Shown here: in pieces, positions 48,960-61,595 of the stretch
Layout of the letters: every line of letters starts with the position of its first letter
How positions within the stretch are numbered: position 1 is the stretch's first letter
DNA from: Auanema rhodensis
Taxonomy: Eukaryota; Nematoda; Chromadorea; Rhabditida; Rhabditidae
Direction: 5' to 3'
Length of the DNA stretch: 64,000 nt
NCBI GenBank assembly: GCA_964057225.1
Contig: OZ059897.1
Span: forward strand, 15,562,001 to 15,626,000
The notes under the pieces: model-generated
Told to the model about the DNA's origin: nothing
What the model saw: the letters and a program-made list of their open reading frames with translations, nothing else
The model's database searches: none
Program-made: the position numbers and the translations under genes

Positions 48960-51535
48960 CTCCTTTTATTCATTTGCTATCTCTCTTTTTCTCCTTTTTT
49001 TGTTCTTCATTTTTCCTTTTGCTATTTCTCTCAGACTAAACAACTTTCCTCTCGTCTTCCAAAATTCCCAGAGTCTTTTCTAATTTTTTGCAATACAATC
49101 ATCTTAATCTTTTCAGATGATAGATTAAAGCATTTTACTAACATCATTCATCTACAATGCCCAATTTAAGCTGGCGAGAACTAAGAACACTCATATTTAT
49201 GGGTTAAGCAGTTGCTTCATAATGTTCAATGTCCCTTGACGATATTTTTGCTCAGCTTGTTTACAAGTGCTGTTCTTCATCTATTCTTCCAACCCGGAGT
49301 ATCCCTCTTCATCCCCTCTTCCCTGTTTTTTACGCAAGTAAACTCTTTTCAATAATCTGCTTGTTAGGTACAACTTTTTTTTCTATCAGTATAATATTAC
49401 ATGTTTTTATATTCCAAATCAAAATAAGAAAACCGATACATCTAGATAGATAGCTGACTAAGCTTTCCTTTCTTTATTATAATTGCGTTAAATTAGGTCA
49501 GATTTAACAAACTTTTTTCGGCATCGGCACCTCTCTCTCTAAACGAAATTGTCCACACAATAGCTTCGTCTGTTCATTGTACATTGTTCCAGGCAAATCT
49601 CGTTTTCTAAAATTTTGAAATGCGATGATGACGCAATTTTCGGACCTCCTACATTTTTGTTTTCGGCTTTCAGCATGTCTGGCAAACGACAAACGTGTTG
49701 GCCTGATAAGTATGTGCGTGTATGTGTGTGATTCAGTATGCTGATCACCAGTAGCAAACAGCTTTTTCCTTGTTACTTTATATTTTCCCGCTAGATCCAT
49801 TTGCAGCTTTCGTAACTATGATTCGTTGAAGATTATTCATTCGAAGGGTGTGAATGGTATTCATCTCCTTCGACAGCCATAATTTGCCTTCAGAATTTTA
49901 AAAATTCTACTTAGTGCTTACCTATTGAGCAGGAAGTACATTGGTTTCATGCCCACAATAGATGATGAGCTTGTGTACAACTAGCATAACGCTCTAGTCA
50001 AAGTTAACTATGCTAGAGGCTTTCTTTCCTCTGCACATGTGGTGATGGTCCCAGGGCGACCAAACCATTGTGCCAACTTCTGAATTATTCCTATCAACGT
50101 GCGCACCACCCCGCTTCTCCTCAGTTACCATTCAACTGTTTCTCTCACGCCCTCCCGAACTTTCTTCAATCTGGTCATGGTGAGGCTCGGTTTGTGCCTG
50201 CTTCCTTTCTTAGCCATGTCCTTCTATCCATCCTGCCCCAGATTAGCCACTATGAGCTAATTATGTCAAAGCTGCCTGTTCCCTCTTTATGCGCACTTCA
50301 CAAAGAGAAAAAGAGAAAGATATAGACTAAATAAGGCAGACAAGCGAGAGACAGAGAGACAGAGAGAAATAATAAGACAGAGAGATAAAGATGTGTATGA
50401 GAAAAGAAAACAAGAAAATTCCCCTTGTAGGATTGACTGTTGGTGGTTGTAAGGTTCAGCTCAGCTTTTTCTATTTTCTTCCGGTCTTTTGTTCTTTCGT
50501 CATGACGATCACCTGTCCTTCATGCTGGACCCATTGTTTTCTCTTGCTCCAGCTTATGGAAGAAAAATAATTTTCATTGAATTTATTTGTATTTAATAAT
50601 AATTCTAACTACCTCTCCTATGGTTGTCTAATATTTCTTTCGAAGAAGCATCTCCCACATCTTTCGAATTCTGAATCAAATACTTCTTTGTAACAAAACT
50701 TCAAAATGCATGTATGTATATACACATGTAGATATTCGTTAGTATTACTATTCCATTCAATTCAAATAACTTTTTTTCTCTCTTTTCAATAAGAAAATTA
50801 TATTTTCAGTCTTCAAAGAAATTTTTTTATTTTATTTCTGACCATTGTGATGAACTAGAGGTCAAAAGACTTTTGCAAGAATCAACATAACGAATTTATG
50901 CGCCACTCAGCATCTTAATATTTTTACTTCTTTTTATCCTTTATTCTTATAAAAAAAATTTAAATTTCGAATTTCTTTAAAGAATGTTTTTCTTTTTGAG
51001 CATTACATATCTAAACTAATAGCTGATCTGACTATTTTTACTTTAATATTAGAGAATTGAAAAATCTAAATTTAAAAATAATCAAATTCAAATTTTAGTT
51101 ACATATTTAACTTATAGAAAAACATTTGCTATATATATATATATATTTATTTATTTATTATATTGAGTATACAGATGACAGACAGCATTAGTGAATTGTA
51201 TGAACGAGATAGCAGCTGCTGTCTGAAATTCGTGGGTCGATCCTCAAAAATTCAGTTATCGTTTTCCTTCTTTTTCCTCTTTCTTTTCAATGACGACGAA
51301 GCCCATGAAAATGGAGAGTAGAAAAGGAGACGAAGCATTTCCCTTCCATGTGTTTCCACATACTCCAGTTTGAAGCTGATTTCCGACTGCACTGCCTAGA
51401 GTTTCAATTCGCACTTAGTCGTATACAACCCAAAAAGATCATAATGCCAATATTTTCTGTATTCAAAACGTTTTTTGAATAAGTTTTCTTTTTAAAAATC
51501 TTCAATTTCAATTATATTTGATTCATCATAGAAAA

Positions 51536-51547
51536 CTGACGTCAGTC
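51536..51547. promoter_or_regulatory. 12-base palindrome with CRE core
   Basis: ACTGACGTCAGT, a perfect palindrome containing TGACGTCA, in the gene-poor region. Binding by a CREB/ATF-type factor is inference only. Confidence 0.35.
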
Positions 51548-53275
51548 GTTCTCATATTCCACTTAACAGCTCCTTCTTCAATTTTTTTCTGGAGAAATTT
51601 TTTTTTATTTCTCATTTAAATATCAATGACCTTAATAGGCTTTTGTTCATTTGAAACATAAGGGCATTCGCTTATGTATAGCCTGCATTCCCGTTTTCTC
51701 GAAGTATTCCGTTCGGTGGCAAGACCACTCGACCTCATATGTCTGTCATCACCTTTATCGTCATCAGCAGGCGTTTGGCTTCATCCTTCGTCCGTCGACT
51801 TTTCTACTTTTTCCAACTTGTTACATGCAATTTCTCTCATATTTCTTCACTATTTGACATAAAGTCTAATTAAAGTTGAATTCTTTCAAAAAAAAAAAAA
51901 AAAAGGTTTCAGCTCTCATAAATCGATTTGTTATTCCTGTTTATAAAGCTGTTAATTCCTTAATTCTTATTAATCCCTCTGAATTTTCTTTAGTGCAATC
52001 TGTTCACAAGATTCTTCTTCACACTACTCATATCTAGATTATAGTTTTTATTTGTTTTCATATACTATATATTATTTATAATTATCTTATTTTTGATTTA
52101 AAAATACGTTTTGTCATTGTTGAATGTCTTGAGATTCAAAACTAGTGTGAATATGAACATCGAGTTTAGCTATTTTCGTGGTAACAAACCTCTTCTACCC
52201 AACTAAACGAAACATCATGTCCTTTTGTTGTCCAAATAGAAAGCTATATTACTTTAAGACGTAGTGAGGTCGTTAAGTTCATGAAGAACTCGGTGGGTGG
52301 TCAGACTAGCCACCTTAAGCTTCTTACTCATATGAAGCCGTTAAATCATGAATATGTTCATGTTAGGAAGAGGAAGCAATAAAGAAAATTGGGAATGAAA
52401 GAGAGAAAGAAAGAAAATTAAAGAAGAAGACGAAGAGAGAAAGAAAGAGAGAGTGAGAGAAACACTGATTTTACCCCACCCCCCTATGAAACATAGGAAG
52501 AGCCTGCCCAGGCTCGATGTGATGTGGGTGGAGCTAGATGAGATAGATAGGCGGGAGAATAAGTGAAAGAGAAAGAGTGAGACTATTCTGAATGCACGTT
52601 ACAAGAAAAGATCTAAACTGAGGATAATTTCAATCGTATTCAATTATCGCCTAAGGCTAATATGATTTCAAATCTGGCTTCGTGTGGTCTGTTTTTCAAA
52701 TTTATTTCCGGTCAAAATGTCAATCTGTCAGCTTATTTTCCTTAAAGACTCATTTTAACAAATTGTATTTATTTGAACTATTTCAATAGTCTTTAAATTA
52801 TTTTTTTATTATTTACTATTTCATATTAATTTAAATTCATTTTAAGAATATACATACATATTTTCCCAGTACTTTTCATTAGCTTATATTGTTTTGTCTT
52901 AAAGATTTCTTATTAAATCGCTATTTTCTTATTTCGAGAAGTTTTCATTTTTTTTTGACATAAAAAACAAGAAATTTCAATATTTTCTGCTCATTTTTTA
53001 CAACTTTTATATTTCTGCTTTTAAATTTTATATTTTAAATTGTGTTACAAGTATTTCTGAGTTTTCTTATAAATATTATATATAGTTTATATTTTAAGAG
53101 AGGTCAAGTTCTCTGCAAAATGACCTGCTTCCTGTACTCACAGAAAGACATATAAACACATCTTCTACATGACTTAGTTAATCTATTAGAATTTTCCTTA
53201 CCGATTACTTAGTTTCTCATTCATTTGTGCTTTTACTGTGAATGGACATGATTTTACATTCTTTCATTTCTTTTT

Positions 53276-53278
<3 letters not shown>

Positions 53279-53308
<30 letters not shown>
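53279..53308. repeat. (TC)n microsatellite
   Basis: About 15 TC units, 370 bases upstream of the cuticlin start codon. Confidence 0.9.
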
Positions 53309-53310
<2 letters not shown>

Positions 53311-53680
53311 AATTATTTTCTTTCTCTCGTACTTGAGCATTTTCGGTTTCCGTCTAGTACACGCATGTCATACTCCTCCTCTTTCCATCTTTCGTTCTGC
53401 TACGTTCGGTCTTTTCTCAGTCTCTTTCCCCAATCTTTTTGACAGAATAATCCCTTGTACGTCTACTGTTTGTATTTGTGTTCATTCATTTAGTTCTTTG
53501 AAACAAACATACTATTCTTTCAGATAAGGAAAACTTTGAAGTACTGACGGATCGTTTCCATCCTAGGCAAAGTTTGAGTCATCCTCATCCAATACTCGAG
53601 AAGCTAGGCTCATACTATCTGTCAATCGTATTTGATTAATATAAAGAATCTTTTTATATTATCTATACGTATATGATCTA

Positions 53681-56600
53681 ATGATTTTATCACATTCCAT
53701 AGCAGTTTTACTATTATTATGCTCACATGGTATCACACATGCTCAGGAGTCACCATCATCAAATAACTCCGTAGTTGGTGAACCTTATGTCAAGTACGTT
53801 TTTTATAGTTATTCCAAATATTTTGAAATATGACATATATACACATATATTCCGAAAAAAAACTTGATCAAAAAATATTATTAGTTCTACTAATTTGATT
53901 CCAAAGAATAACTTTGTGCGAATTCAGTAACAACCACATATCTAATTATTCTGAATACTATATGATTTCTTATATTATTATTTAATTAGATTCTTATTAT
54001 ATATCTATGAACAAATCATAATGTATACTATTTTTAATAATATTTAGTTGTATATACTATGTATTAGATCATTCCATTATAAGCTAAATACTAATAACCT
54101 TGCTATTCTTTACTATTTTACTTTATATGGTGGTAATATGATCATCTTTATCTTCTGCTACTAACTTCCTCCTCTCTTCTCTTCTCTCTCTTCTCTTTCT
54201 ATATAATAGGTATAACAGAATTTTCATCTTGTTTCCATACTCATCAGGTAAACAAGTTGAAATGTCAATAAGCATTCATCTTTTGCAATTTTCGAACCAG
54301 AATAATGTCTACTATTATAGGAAAAATTGACATATATGCTGTACATTTTTATATTCAAAATATATATTTTTAAAATCATTTATTGTGAAAATGAGCATTT
54401 GTTTGTTTAACAAAATGTTTTAATGATTCGAGAATAGTAATTAATCAACCAAATAAAGCAGAAATGCTGTTTTGAGGTACAGCATCTAGCCTTAACAAAT
54501 GACCCAATTTTACAATTTTTTAATCATAGTATTGGTTTTTATTAGATTTCAAATCTTTCAATCTAGACGAACAAATCAGCCATGTATTCCTAACTTGCGT
54601 GAACTATTACGTGAAAGCAAGTGAAAGTTCACGCATTCATCGTAGGCTTGAATTGGCATGACTCGGTGTATTGAAAATTCAATTTTGATTTTTCTATTTA
54701 TATGAGTATTTATGCTTATAAAGTAATATTATTCGTATCTATTCCATAAAATCTGAGAATAACGGCTTGCTAACGAACTTATGCTTGTTCTGTGAACCAT
54801 TTAAGAGGCTTATTTCATGTCAGCGAATAATCCTTGTTTAATTGAATGGCTTGGCTACCGGCAAAACGTTTGTCGTCAAAGCCTTCAGAAGACATAAATT
54901 AGCAGTTATATGTGAGGATAATGTATATGTTTTTCGAATAAAAACATGAATACCGGATAAATAGAAAAGAAAATACAAAACTGTGATAGTTAAAGCATTT
55001 ATTTAAGAATTATTGGGAGAAAAGTAGATAAATTGAGTATGAAATCCAGAACAATGAAAAGATATTTCAGCTTTCTGAATGTTTCTATTTCTTTTTCAAA
55101 TTCAAATATTTTTATTGATAGTTCAACTGTGTTCTTTTCAAATATATATTATATTATATAATATACATAAACAAACATACAAATATTAAGAAAATTAGTA
55201 TATATTGAATAGTAAGATATCTATTATAAAATGGTTTTCGTTTATGTTTTATTATTTATTTGTTCAAACCAATTACTTCTTTTTCTTTTTTTTTCTAGTT
55301 AGTTTCCTAGTTTTTGAAGATTTTTGTCAACTTCAAACAGGATCATACAGTAAAGAAGAGGGGAAGGGAGTGGATTTATTTATGAAATAAGTGGGCATCA
55401 TGTTTCATTGTTGTTCTTAATATTATTTCTTTTATACTAAATATATTAAGTTTAAATGAAACTTCACAATAAATCTTATATTGAATAAGATTTATACAGT
55501 TTAAAGGAATAATATTTAATTAATATTAAATAAATTAACTATATCTCTTGTTATTTATATTAATATTAAAAAAATATAATCAATAATTATATTTATAATT
55601 TAATCAATTTATAAAATACTAGAATTATAAACTATAATCGTTAGAGATTATGACATAATCATCATGAAATTTCAAAATGTATCTCAAAACAAAGAAGTAT
55701 TAGTTCATGAAGTTTATACTTTAATAATATAGTTTTAAGTAAATAAATACTTTTTCCATCATAATCAAAAAGTCTTTTGTCGAGATTCTGACAATTTCAA
55801 TCTTTTACTCAAGGATTATGATTCCACGAAACTATGGGAGAGTGTCCATTCTCTATTGGTCAAACAAGTATCATAAATCTTATATGATTGACCATATACA
55901 TGCACATTGGGACGATATAACATCTGAAATTTAAATTTCTAACTCAGAAAATAAATCTTTTGATTTGAAATTCAAGCTTGTTTCAAATTAAATTTTTCTT
56001 TGTTGTGTCAAGTTGTAGCTTCAAAACTTAATGTTCAACATAATGCTTCCTCAATTGCGATGATGAAAAGACTTTTAAATAATGAAATTAGTTTGATATT
56101 GGATGAAAATCTTTGCGTGTCTAATAGATTTTTGAGACTTTTTTCTTCTAAATTTCAATGCTTCTTCATTCTGCTTTTCCTTCCGCTCAGAGTTCTCTCT
56201 TCCGTTCTTCCAAAGTAGACTTTGCTCCTTTCTCCAAGTTTTCAAGCAAAAAATATATTTCAAAATTTTTTATCTCTAGAAAAATTAAATATTTATAAAG
56301 AAAAATTTTTCAAAACTAAAATTTATAAATTTTCAGCTGTGCCGCCGATGCTGTCTATGTTAAGTTCAAAACTAATGTTACGTTTGAAGGTCATGTAAAT
56401 GTAAAATATACACCAAACAAATATTGTTATCAAGTATAGTTTTCTATATAAAATATAATAATAATTAAAAATATTTATAGGTTCTTGTAACAAACAATCA
56501 AATTGAAGTATTGATTCCTCATGAAGATTGTTCAGTTACTCGAAGACGATCTCTCAACCCTCCGGGTGTTATAATGGATGTTACGATGTCAGTATCGTTC

Positions 56601-58856
56601 CATCCTGAATTCACAACTTCAAACGACAAAATTTTCCATTTTAACTGTTTCCATATGCAAAAAACTAAAGGACACGGCTTAGAAACAGGCACTGCAACTC
56701 TACCACCTGCAGGTTTTCCAGACAGTTCGCTGTTGAAATCAAATAATTGTTGTTTTATTTGAAGAGCTACATCATGGACCTAAATGCAGTTACGGTATTC
56801 TTCAATCACCAGGTGGTCGACCAGTTGGCACCGTCTCAATGGGTCAGAAAGTGCTTCATGAATGGTCATGCGATCAAACAACGGTATGATATTTTTTTAT
56901 TAAACCAAGAAAAGTTAAAAGGAAAAGTTGAATAGATAATTGAAGCTAATTATTCAGTTAGATACATCCAACATTAAAGAGCTTTAACTATTTCCTTCCT
57001 GTTTAATCATTGTCCTCGTAATTGACAATACACAAAATTTCTCTTCTGTCATCTAAATTTCCTTTACCAACCCGAGAGAGATATCTTCAAATTCAGCTCA
57101 TTAGTTTTTCTGTTTTCAGGAATTCTGTCTAATTATTCGTAATTGTGCTCTGGTAGCTGGACAGACTAGACATGAACTGATCGGAGCAGATGGCTGCTCA
57201 AAAGATACCACAATTTTACCAAATCTGGAATACAAGAACCAGGCAAGAAAGGCTATAATTTTTTAATTCAAAAGTAAAGAAAATCTGAAAAATCCTAACG
57301 GTCGTAAATTCTTTTCTAATCTTCAATGGCTGTCACAGAAACAATTTCATCCAGTTTTGTAATCACAGCTAATTCGTCTTTGAGTTTCTATTACATTCAT
57401 TCAACATTGATTTTCAGTTTGATGACCAAACGTGAAACAGGCTTAAGATTTTTGACAAATTTTCACAATCGTTGATAGCAGATTATACTGAGACCTTGAA
57501 TTTTCTTTTGAATTCCTTAAAGGGCTAATAAGAGGTCGAGGAAGGATGAGTGACGGATCTAACGGCCTGCTTAGTCCTATTATGCTCTCAAATAGAATTA
57601 TAGACAACAACCGGAAAAGGCTCAAATCAGTGAGTGTGTGTGTGTGTCCGAGCATATAACAGTAGCTGAGAAGGTCAATTCTTTAAGAAGAAATTCGTAT
57701 TAGATTTATCTTCTTATATTTGGAAAGTTTTAGGGTCGTTTGATGACATATTTGAAAACAAGATCAATTGAGTTTCAACTCCCTTTTTTGATGAAAAATA
57801 ATTTTTTAAATAGTTCATGTCGGCAAACTTCAAAACACTAGATATTGAATATGAAGTGTCAAGCGAAAGTATGCTTTGATGAATAAGTTTTGAATTTTAT
57901 TCTCTGAGGAAATGTTGCTCATTATGCAAATGAGTTCATAAGCATGACGCCTGTGTATGGTTATACATCAAGTATGACGCTTTTATCTCATATTTGTCAA
58001 TTTGCTTTAAAAAGAAATTCATTGGTATTCCATTTTTCTTTTTATTACAAAGGGATAATTAAATAAAAAAAAGATAATATGTGCATATAAGCTATATGAA
58101 TAATTAAAAAATAAAAATTATGTAACGAATAGAAACTTATAACTAAATCAATTGTTTTATCCTAAAATGTCATAAGAAACATGAAATATTATATACAGTA
58201 TATGTATTATATATTTAAATTTTAACTCTGAATTCTATAATTTTATATTTTCAGACATACATTTCACAAAATGTTTCCGTTTTTGGAGTTTCTGCCGCTT
58301 CACTTGTGTACTTTGAATGTGAAATAGTTCTTCTTCCATCATATGGTGATGATCAATGTCAAAAACCTCAATGTCAAAATAATCTTCGGAAGAAGTAGAT
58401 TTCTTAGAAATGCTAACTATATGTATATAAACTTATTTCCAGAAGACATGATGAGAATGATCCGAACAAAACTATGGAAGTTCGTTCACAACGAATTGAA
58501 ATTTCTGAACTTGGTAAGATATCATATTTCTATTCTCTTTATTCACACAATATTTTGTTTTATAATATTTATTTTTAGAACCTCCTCCATCAGAATATAC
58601 TGAAGATTCTATTCATTTAGCGAAATGTGAAGAATCTCAGCCACAAATATCACAATCTGAAGAACTATGTGTATCATTAAGCACATTTGCTATATCATTA
58701 TCACTCATAGTATGCGTAAGTTTTAATTATCAATTAATTTTTTAATGTTTTATTGTTTTTTTTACTTTTTAGATCGCACTTTTTGTGGTTTTATTAGCTT
58801 CAATTGCACTTCTTCAACGATATAAATACTATAATGTGGCGAACAATACTTCCTAG
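53681..58856 (+). CDS. Cuticlin-type ZP-domain protein
   Basis: Membrane-anchored zona pellucida domain protein of the nematode cuticlin family, which assembles into cuticle structures after cleavage. Nine exons are exactly in phase: 53681-53793, 56337-56433, 56481-56712, 56765-56883, 57120-57242, 58255-58394, 58443-58513, 58579-58715 and 58773-58856, giving 371 residues. A signal peptide starts MILSHSIAVLLLLCSHGITH. The ZP module runs from SVVGEPYVNCAADAVYVKF through TFEGHVNVKYTPNKYC, HEDCSVTRRRSLNPPG, GPKCSYGILQSPGGRPVG and GADGCSKDTT to ECEIVLLPSYGDDQCQKPQC. Furin-like RKKR follows (exon 6/7 join), then an acidic linker, a membrane helix (STFAISLSLIVCIALFVVLL) and a short tail ending NVANNTS. 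Intron 5 starts with GC. GAATAAAG near 59395 may be the polyadenylation signal. Confidence 0.94.
54596..54635. repeat. Inverted repeat in cuticlin intron 1
   Basis: TGCGTGAAC and GTTCACGCA form a perfect 9-base inverted repeat separated by 22 bases. The loop holds two further TGAAAG-like half motifs. It could be a hairpin or a paired binding site. Confidence 0.4.
57634..57648. repeat. Short (GT)n tract
   Basis: About seven GT units inside the GC-AG intron of the cuticlin gene. Confidence 0.8.
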
Positions 58857-60090
58857 TCGGCTAATTTATGAAGAAAAAAATTCATTTTTCAAAGAGCTTA
58901 TTTAATTTTCACTAAGTCATACAAATATTTTTTTTTTGATTTATATGGAAGAAATTTTTTAAAAATTCTCCGTCTTTTTTTCTAAACATCTATCCTCCTT
59001 CATGTCTCGGTGCTTCATTTTCTGTGATATTTAATTTGTTTTTATAATGAATTTTGAACCATTGATTAAGCCGGTAATCAAATGTTTTGCCTTGAAATAT
59101 ATTTGTTTCTAAACATTGTTCCTAACAGTTACATTAGAAAAATGCTTTGTTCTATATTTTATACCAGAAATTTCCAAAGATTATAACGTTATAGTTGTTA
59201 TAATACTATGTATTAGCTTAGCCTTTTGCCACTACTCCATAGAATATGATTTTGATTCTTTCCTGACTTTCTGGATCTCTTATTCTTTTTTCATCGTTTT
59301 TCTTGTATTTTGATACTTCGCTCAGATTAGAAAAATTAAATGTGTGCCTAACGAATTAGTCTATGTTTTTCTCAGGTTTTTTAATGTTTATTTTGAATAA
59401 AGAATTGTATGTATTAAATATATATATATATATGTTTTATGAAAAGTATATTGTGAGAATGTTTCATCCCTTTTTCAATTTTATCTTTTAAATTTTTAAA
59501 AAAACAGAAAAAATAAGGAATTCATATCAAAGCTTATTTTAAAATATAAGACGAAATTTCCCAACATCATGTATTTAGTTTGATTTAATTTAGCGTGAAC
59601 ATTGGTTGCATTTTCTAAAAATAAATTTGAATCATAATAGAACAAAAATTTCTGACAAAATGTTGAAAGAATGTTCTGGCTTATTGTAGGTGAATCATCA
59701 GCTAACATTTTGACTGTCTCTCACATTTTTTATTTTGCTAACTACTTCTTTGAATAGATAGTCACCGTAGATATAAAAAAATTGAATACTAATCTATTGA
59801 ATGAATACTTTACACATGTGATTCCTAAATTTTACATTTTTTATTTAAAAAAGAAAAGAAGCAAAATTCATTTTTCTTTATCTCAAAGATTTCAATCAAA
59901 CATGTGAAATATGATGTTTTTAATTTTTTCTATACTATATACATGTATATATATACTGAAAATATATTAATTCGGTTTCTTTTACAATTTTCTTTCAAAA
60001 CTCTTTCTTATGAACTAAAGATTTAGTTTCATGTATTTCTTGTATCATCACTCTTTTTCTTTATTAAACGTTTATAATTATGTATAAAAA
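58857..60090. other. AT-rich intergenic, 3' of cuticlin
   Basis: Very AT-rich, with short AT dinucleotide runs and a probable polyadenylation signal near 59395. No coding signal recognised. Confidence 0.4.
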
Positions 60091-60860
60091 TTGAAATATA
60101 AAGTAAGCAACATATCTAAAAAAATAGTCATTCCTATCATTGGATGCTCAATTGATACAGTTATATCAGCTTCGGATGCAAGAGTGTGTACATTGATTGA
60201 ACAAGTTTATAACAATACTTCATTATATAATATTTACGAGTCGTTCATGATAGAAGTTATTCAAATAAGATTCTATCAAGTAACAACCATTTTGACCAAA
60301 AATTTTTATCTCTATCATTGATAAAATATTTTTAAATTGCTATATTCAAAGCATTTCTACAAATTATTGACTAATATTTTGATATTTCTGATGGGGCTGC
60401 GAAGAATACTTTTCATATACACATATATATATTATATATGAATCTCCTTCTAAAAATAATTCTTCTTTCATATTTTCAATTTTAAGTTTTTAAATATTAT
60501 CATTCTTAAAAAATATCTTGATTCTTCTGCATTTATTGCCAACTTCTTGTAGAATAAAAGTTTTTGAACAATTTTCATTTTTGACAAAATTTTAGAAGTG
60601 GTTCACAGTCAGATGTTTGTAATTCAAGTCCATGAGTGGAATAACATTATAATTTCTGAAATCACAGTTGTGTATCCCCTTATAGACTCTCTGATACAAG
60701 CTTCGAGAGTTTTCTTAGTCGGAAACACCGTAGATGAAACATTCTTTAGTTTCTCGGCATACACCACCAAAAATATCTTTTATTATAATTATATATATAT
60801 TAGATATACTAAACATGTGTATACATTTCATGATTCATATTTAATAAAAGATTTTTAAGA
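60091..60860 (+). pseudogene. Decayed SF1 helicase-like fragments
   Basis: Two plus-strand open stretches, about 60115-60290 and 60598-60790, look like collinear remnants of the middle of an SF1 helicase. The first reads IPIIGCSIDTVISASDARVC and on to YNIYESFMIEV, comparable to PRIIGITASKLLKALENKAT in the intact gene downstream. The second reads FVIQVHEWNNIIISEITVVY and then ASRVFLVGN, comparable to MVIIDEASQLAEITFLQLLS and FRLIGDLYQ. The Walker B acidic pair DE is not preserved (HE). There is no Walker A, and the pieces are separated by about 300 AT-rich bases with stops. I infer a dead or heavily diverged paralogue. By-eye alignment only. Confidence 0.4.
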
Positions 60861-61595
60861 TCAAAAAGCTGCTATTAGAATCACGTTATTCATTTTCGAT
60901 TGAATATTATCAAGATTGGGTTATGATTTAAAACTATATCTCATAATTTTGATTTCAAAAAACTACTTTATAAACATATTTGTAGAATCTTTTCTAGAAT
61001 TAGATATATAGCTATAGTTCTTTTAAAATATTTGTTTTATAAATTATATTTATTATTACTTTTTACTTCTTATTTTACTTCTTATTACTTATTATCTCAA
61101 TCATTTTTTTTTCAAATTCATTTTAATCATATGAATGTCATTATATTCAAACTTCAAATGTTGTTAGAATGCATTAAAATAAAGTTTTTCTTAATTTTCT
61201 ATATTATTATTCAATTCTCTTTAATAAAAAATTATATTTTCTTATTGTTTTTTATTTTTTTTACCGTTTTACAACTAATTCAAAAACTGATTTTAGCATA
61301 TTGGAACCTTTGGTTGTTATTGCCCACAAGAGGTGATTAATTTATATAATTATCTATTATATAACTAAAATAATATTTATTGAAATAAATAAACAAACAG
61401 ATATTCCTATATCTTTTAAATATTTCAAAATAATTTCTTTAATTATGCTTTATTAAGTTTTAAGAAGAATTAAATGTTTCTTTTTTCCATCATTAGAACA
61501 ATACAACTGGGTCATCTCCAAATTTTAAATTCTTATTTCTATTTTTTATTTTTATTTTATTAAAATATTTGTTTCAGCGACCTTTTACGCTTTTA
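60861..61595. other. AT-rich spacer upstream of the helicase
   Basis: Extremely AT-rich sequence. A 102-codon frame at 61032 is low-complexity and probably fortuitous. The first recognised helicase exon opens at an acceptor, TTTGTTTCAG, ending at 61577, so exons further upstream are possible but I could not find them. Confidence 0.35.

Noticed and set aside
49684-49720. Possible first exon, TTTCAG followed by ATG and about 12 codons before a GTATGT donor
   Set aside because: Too short to judge, with no second exon found.
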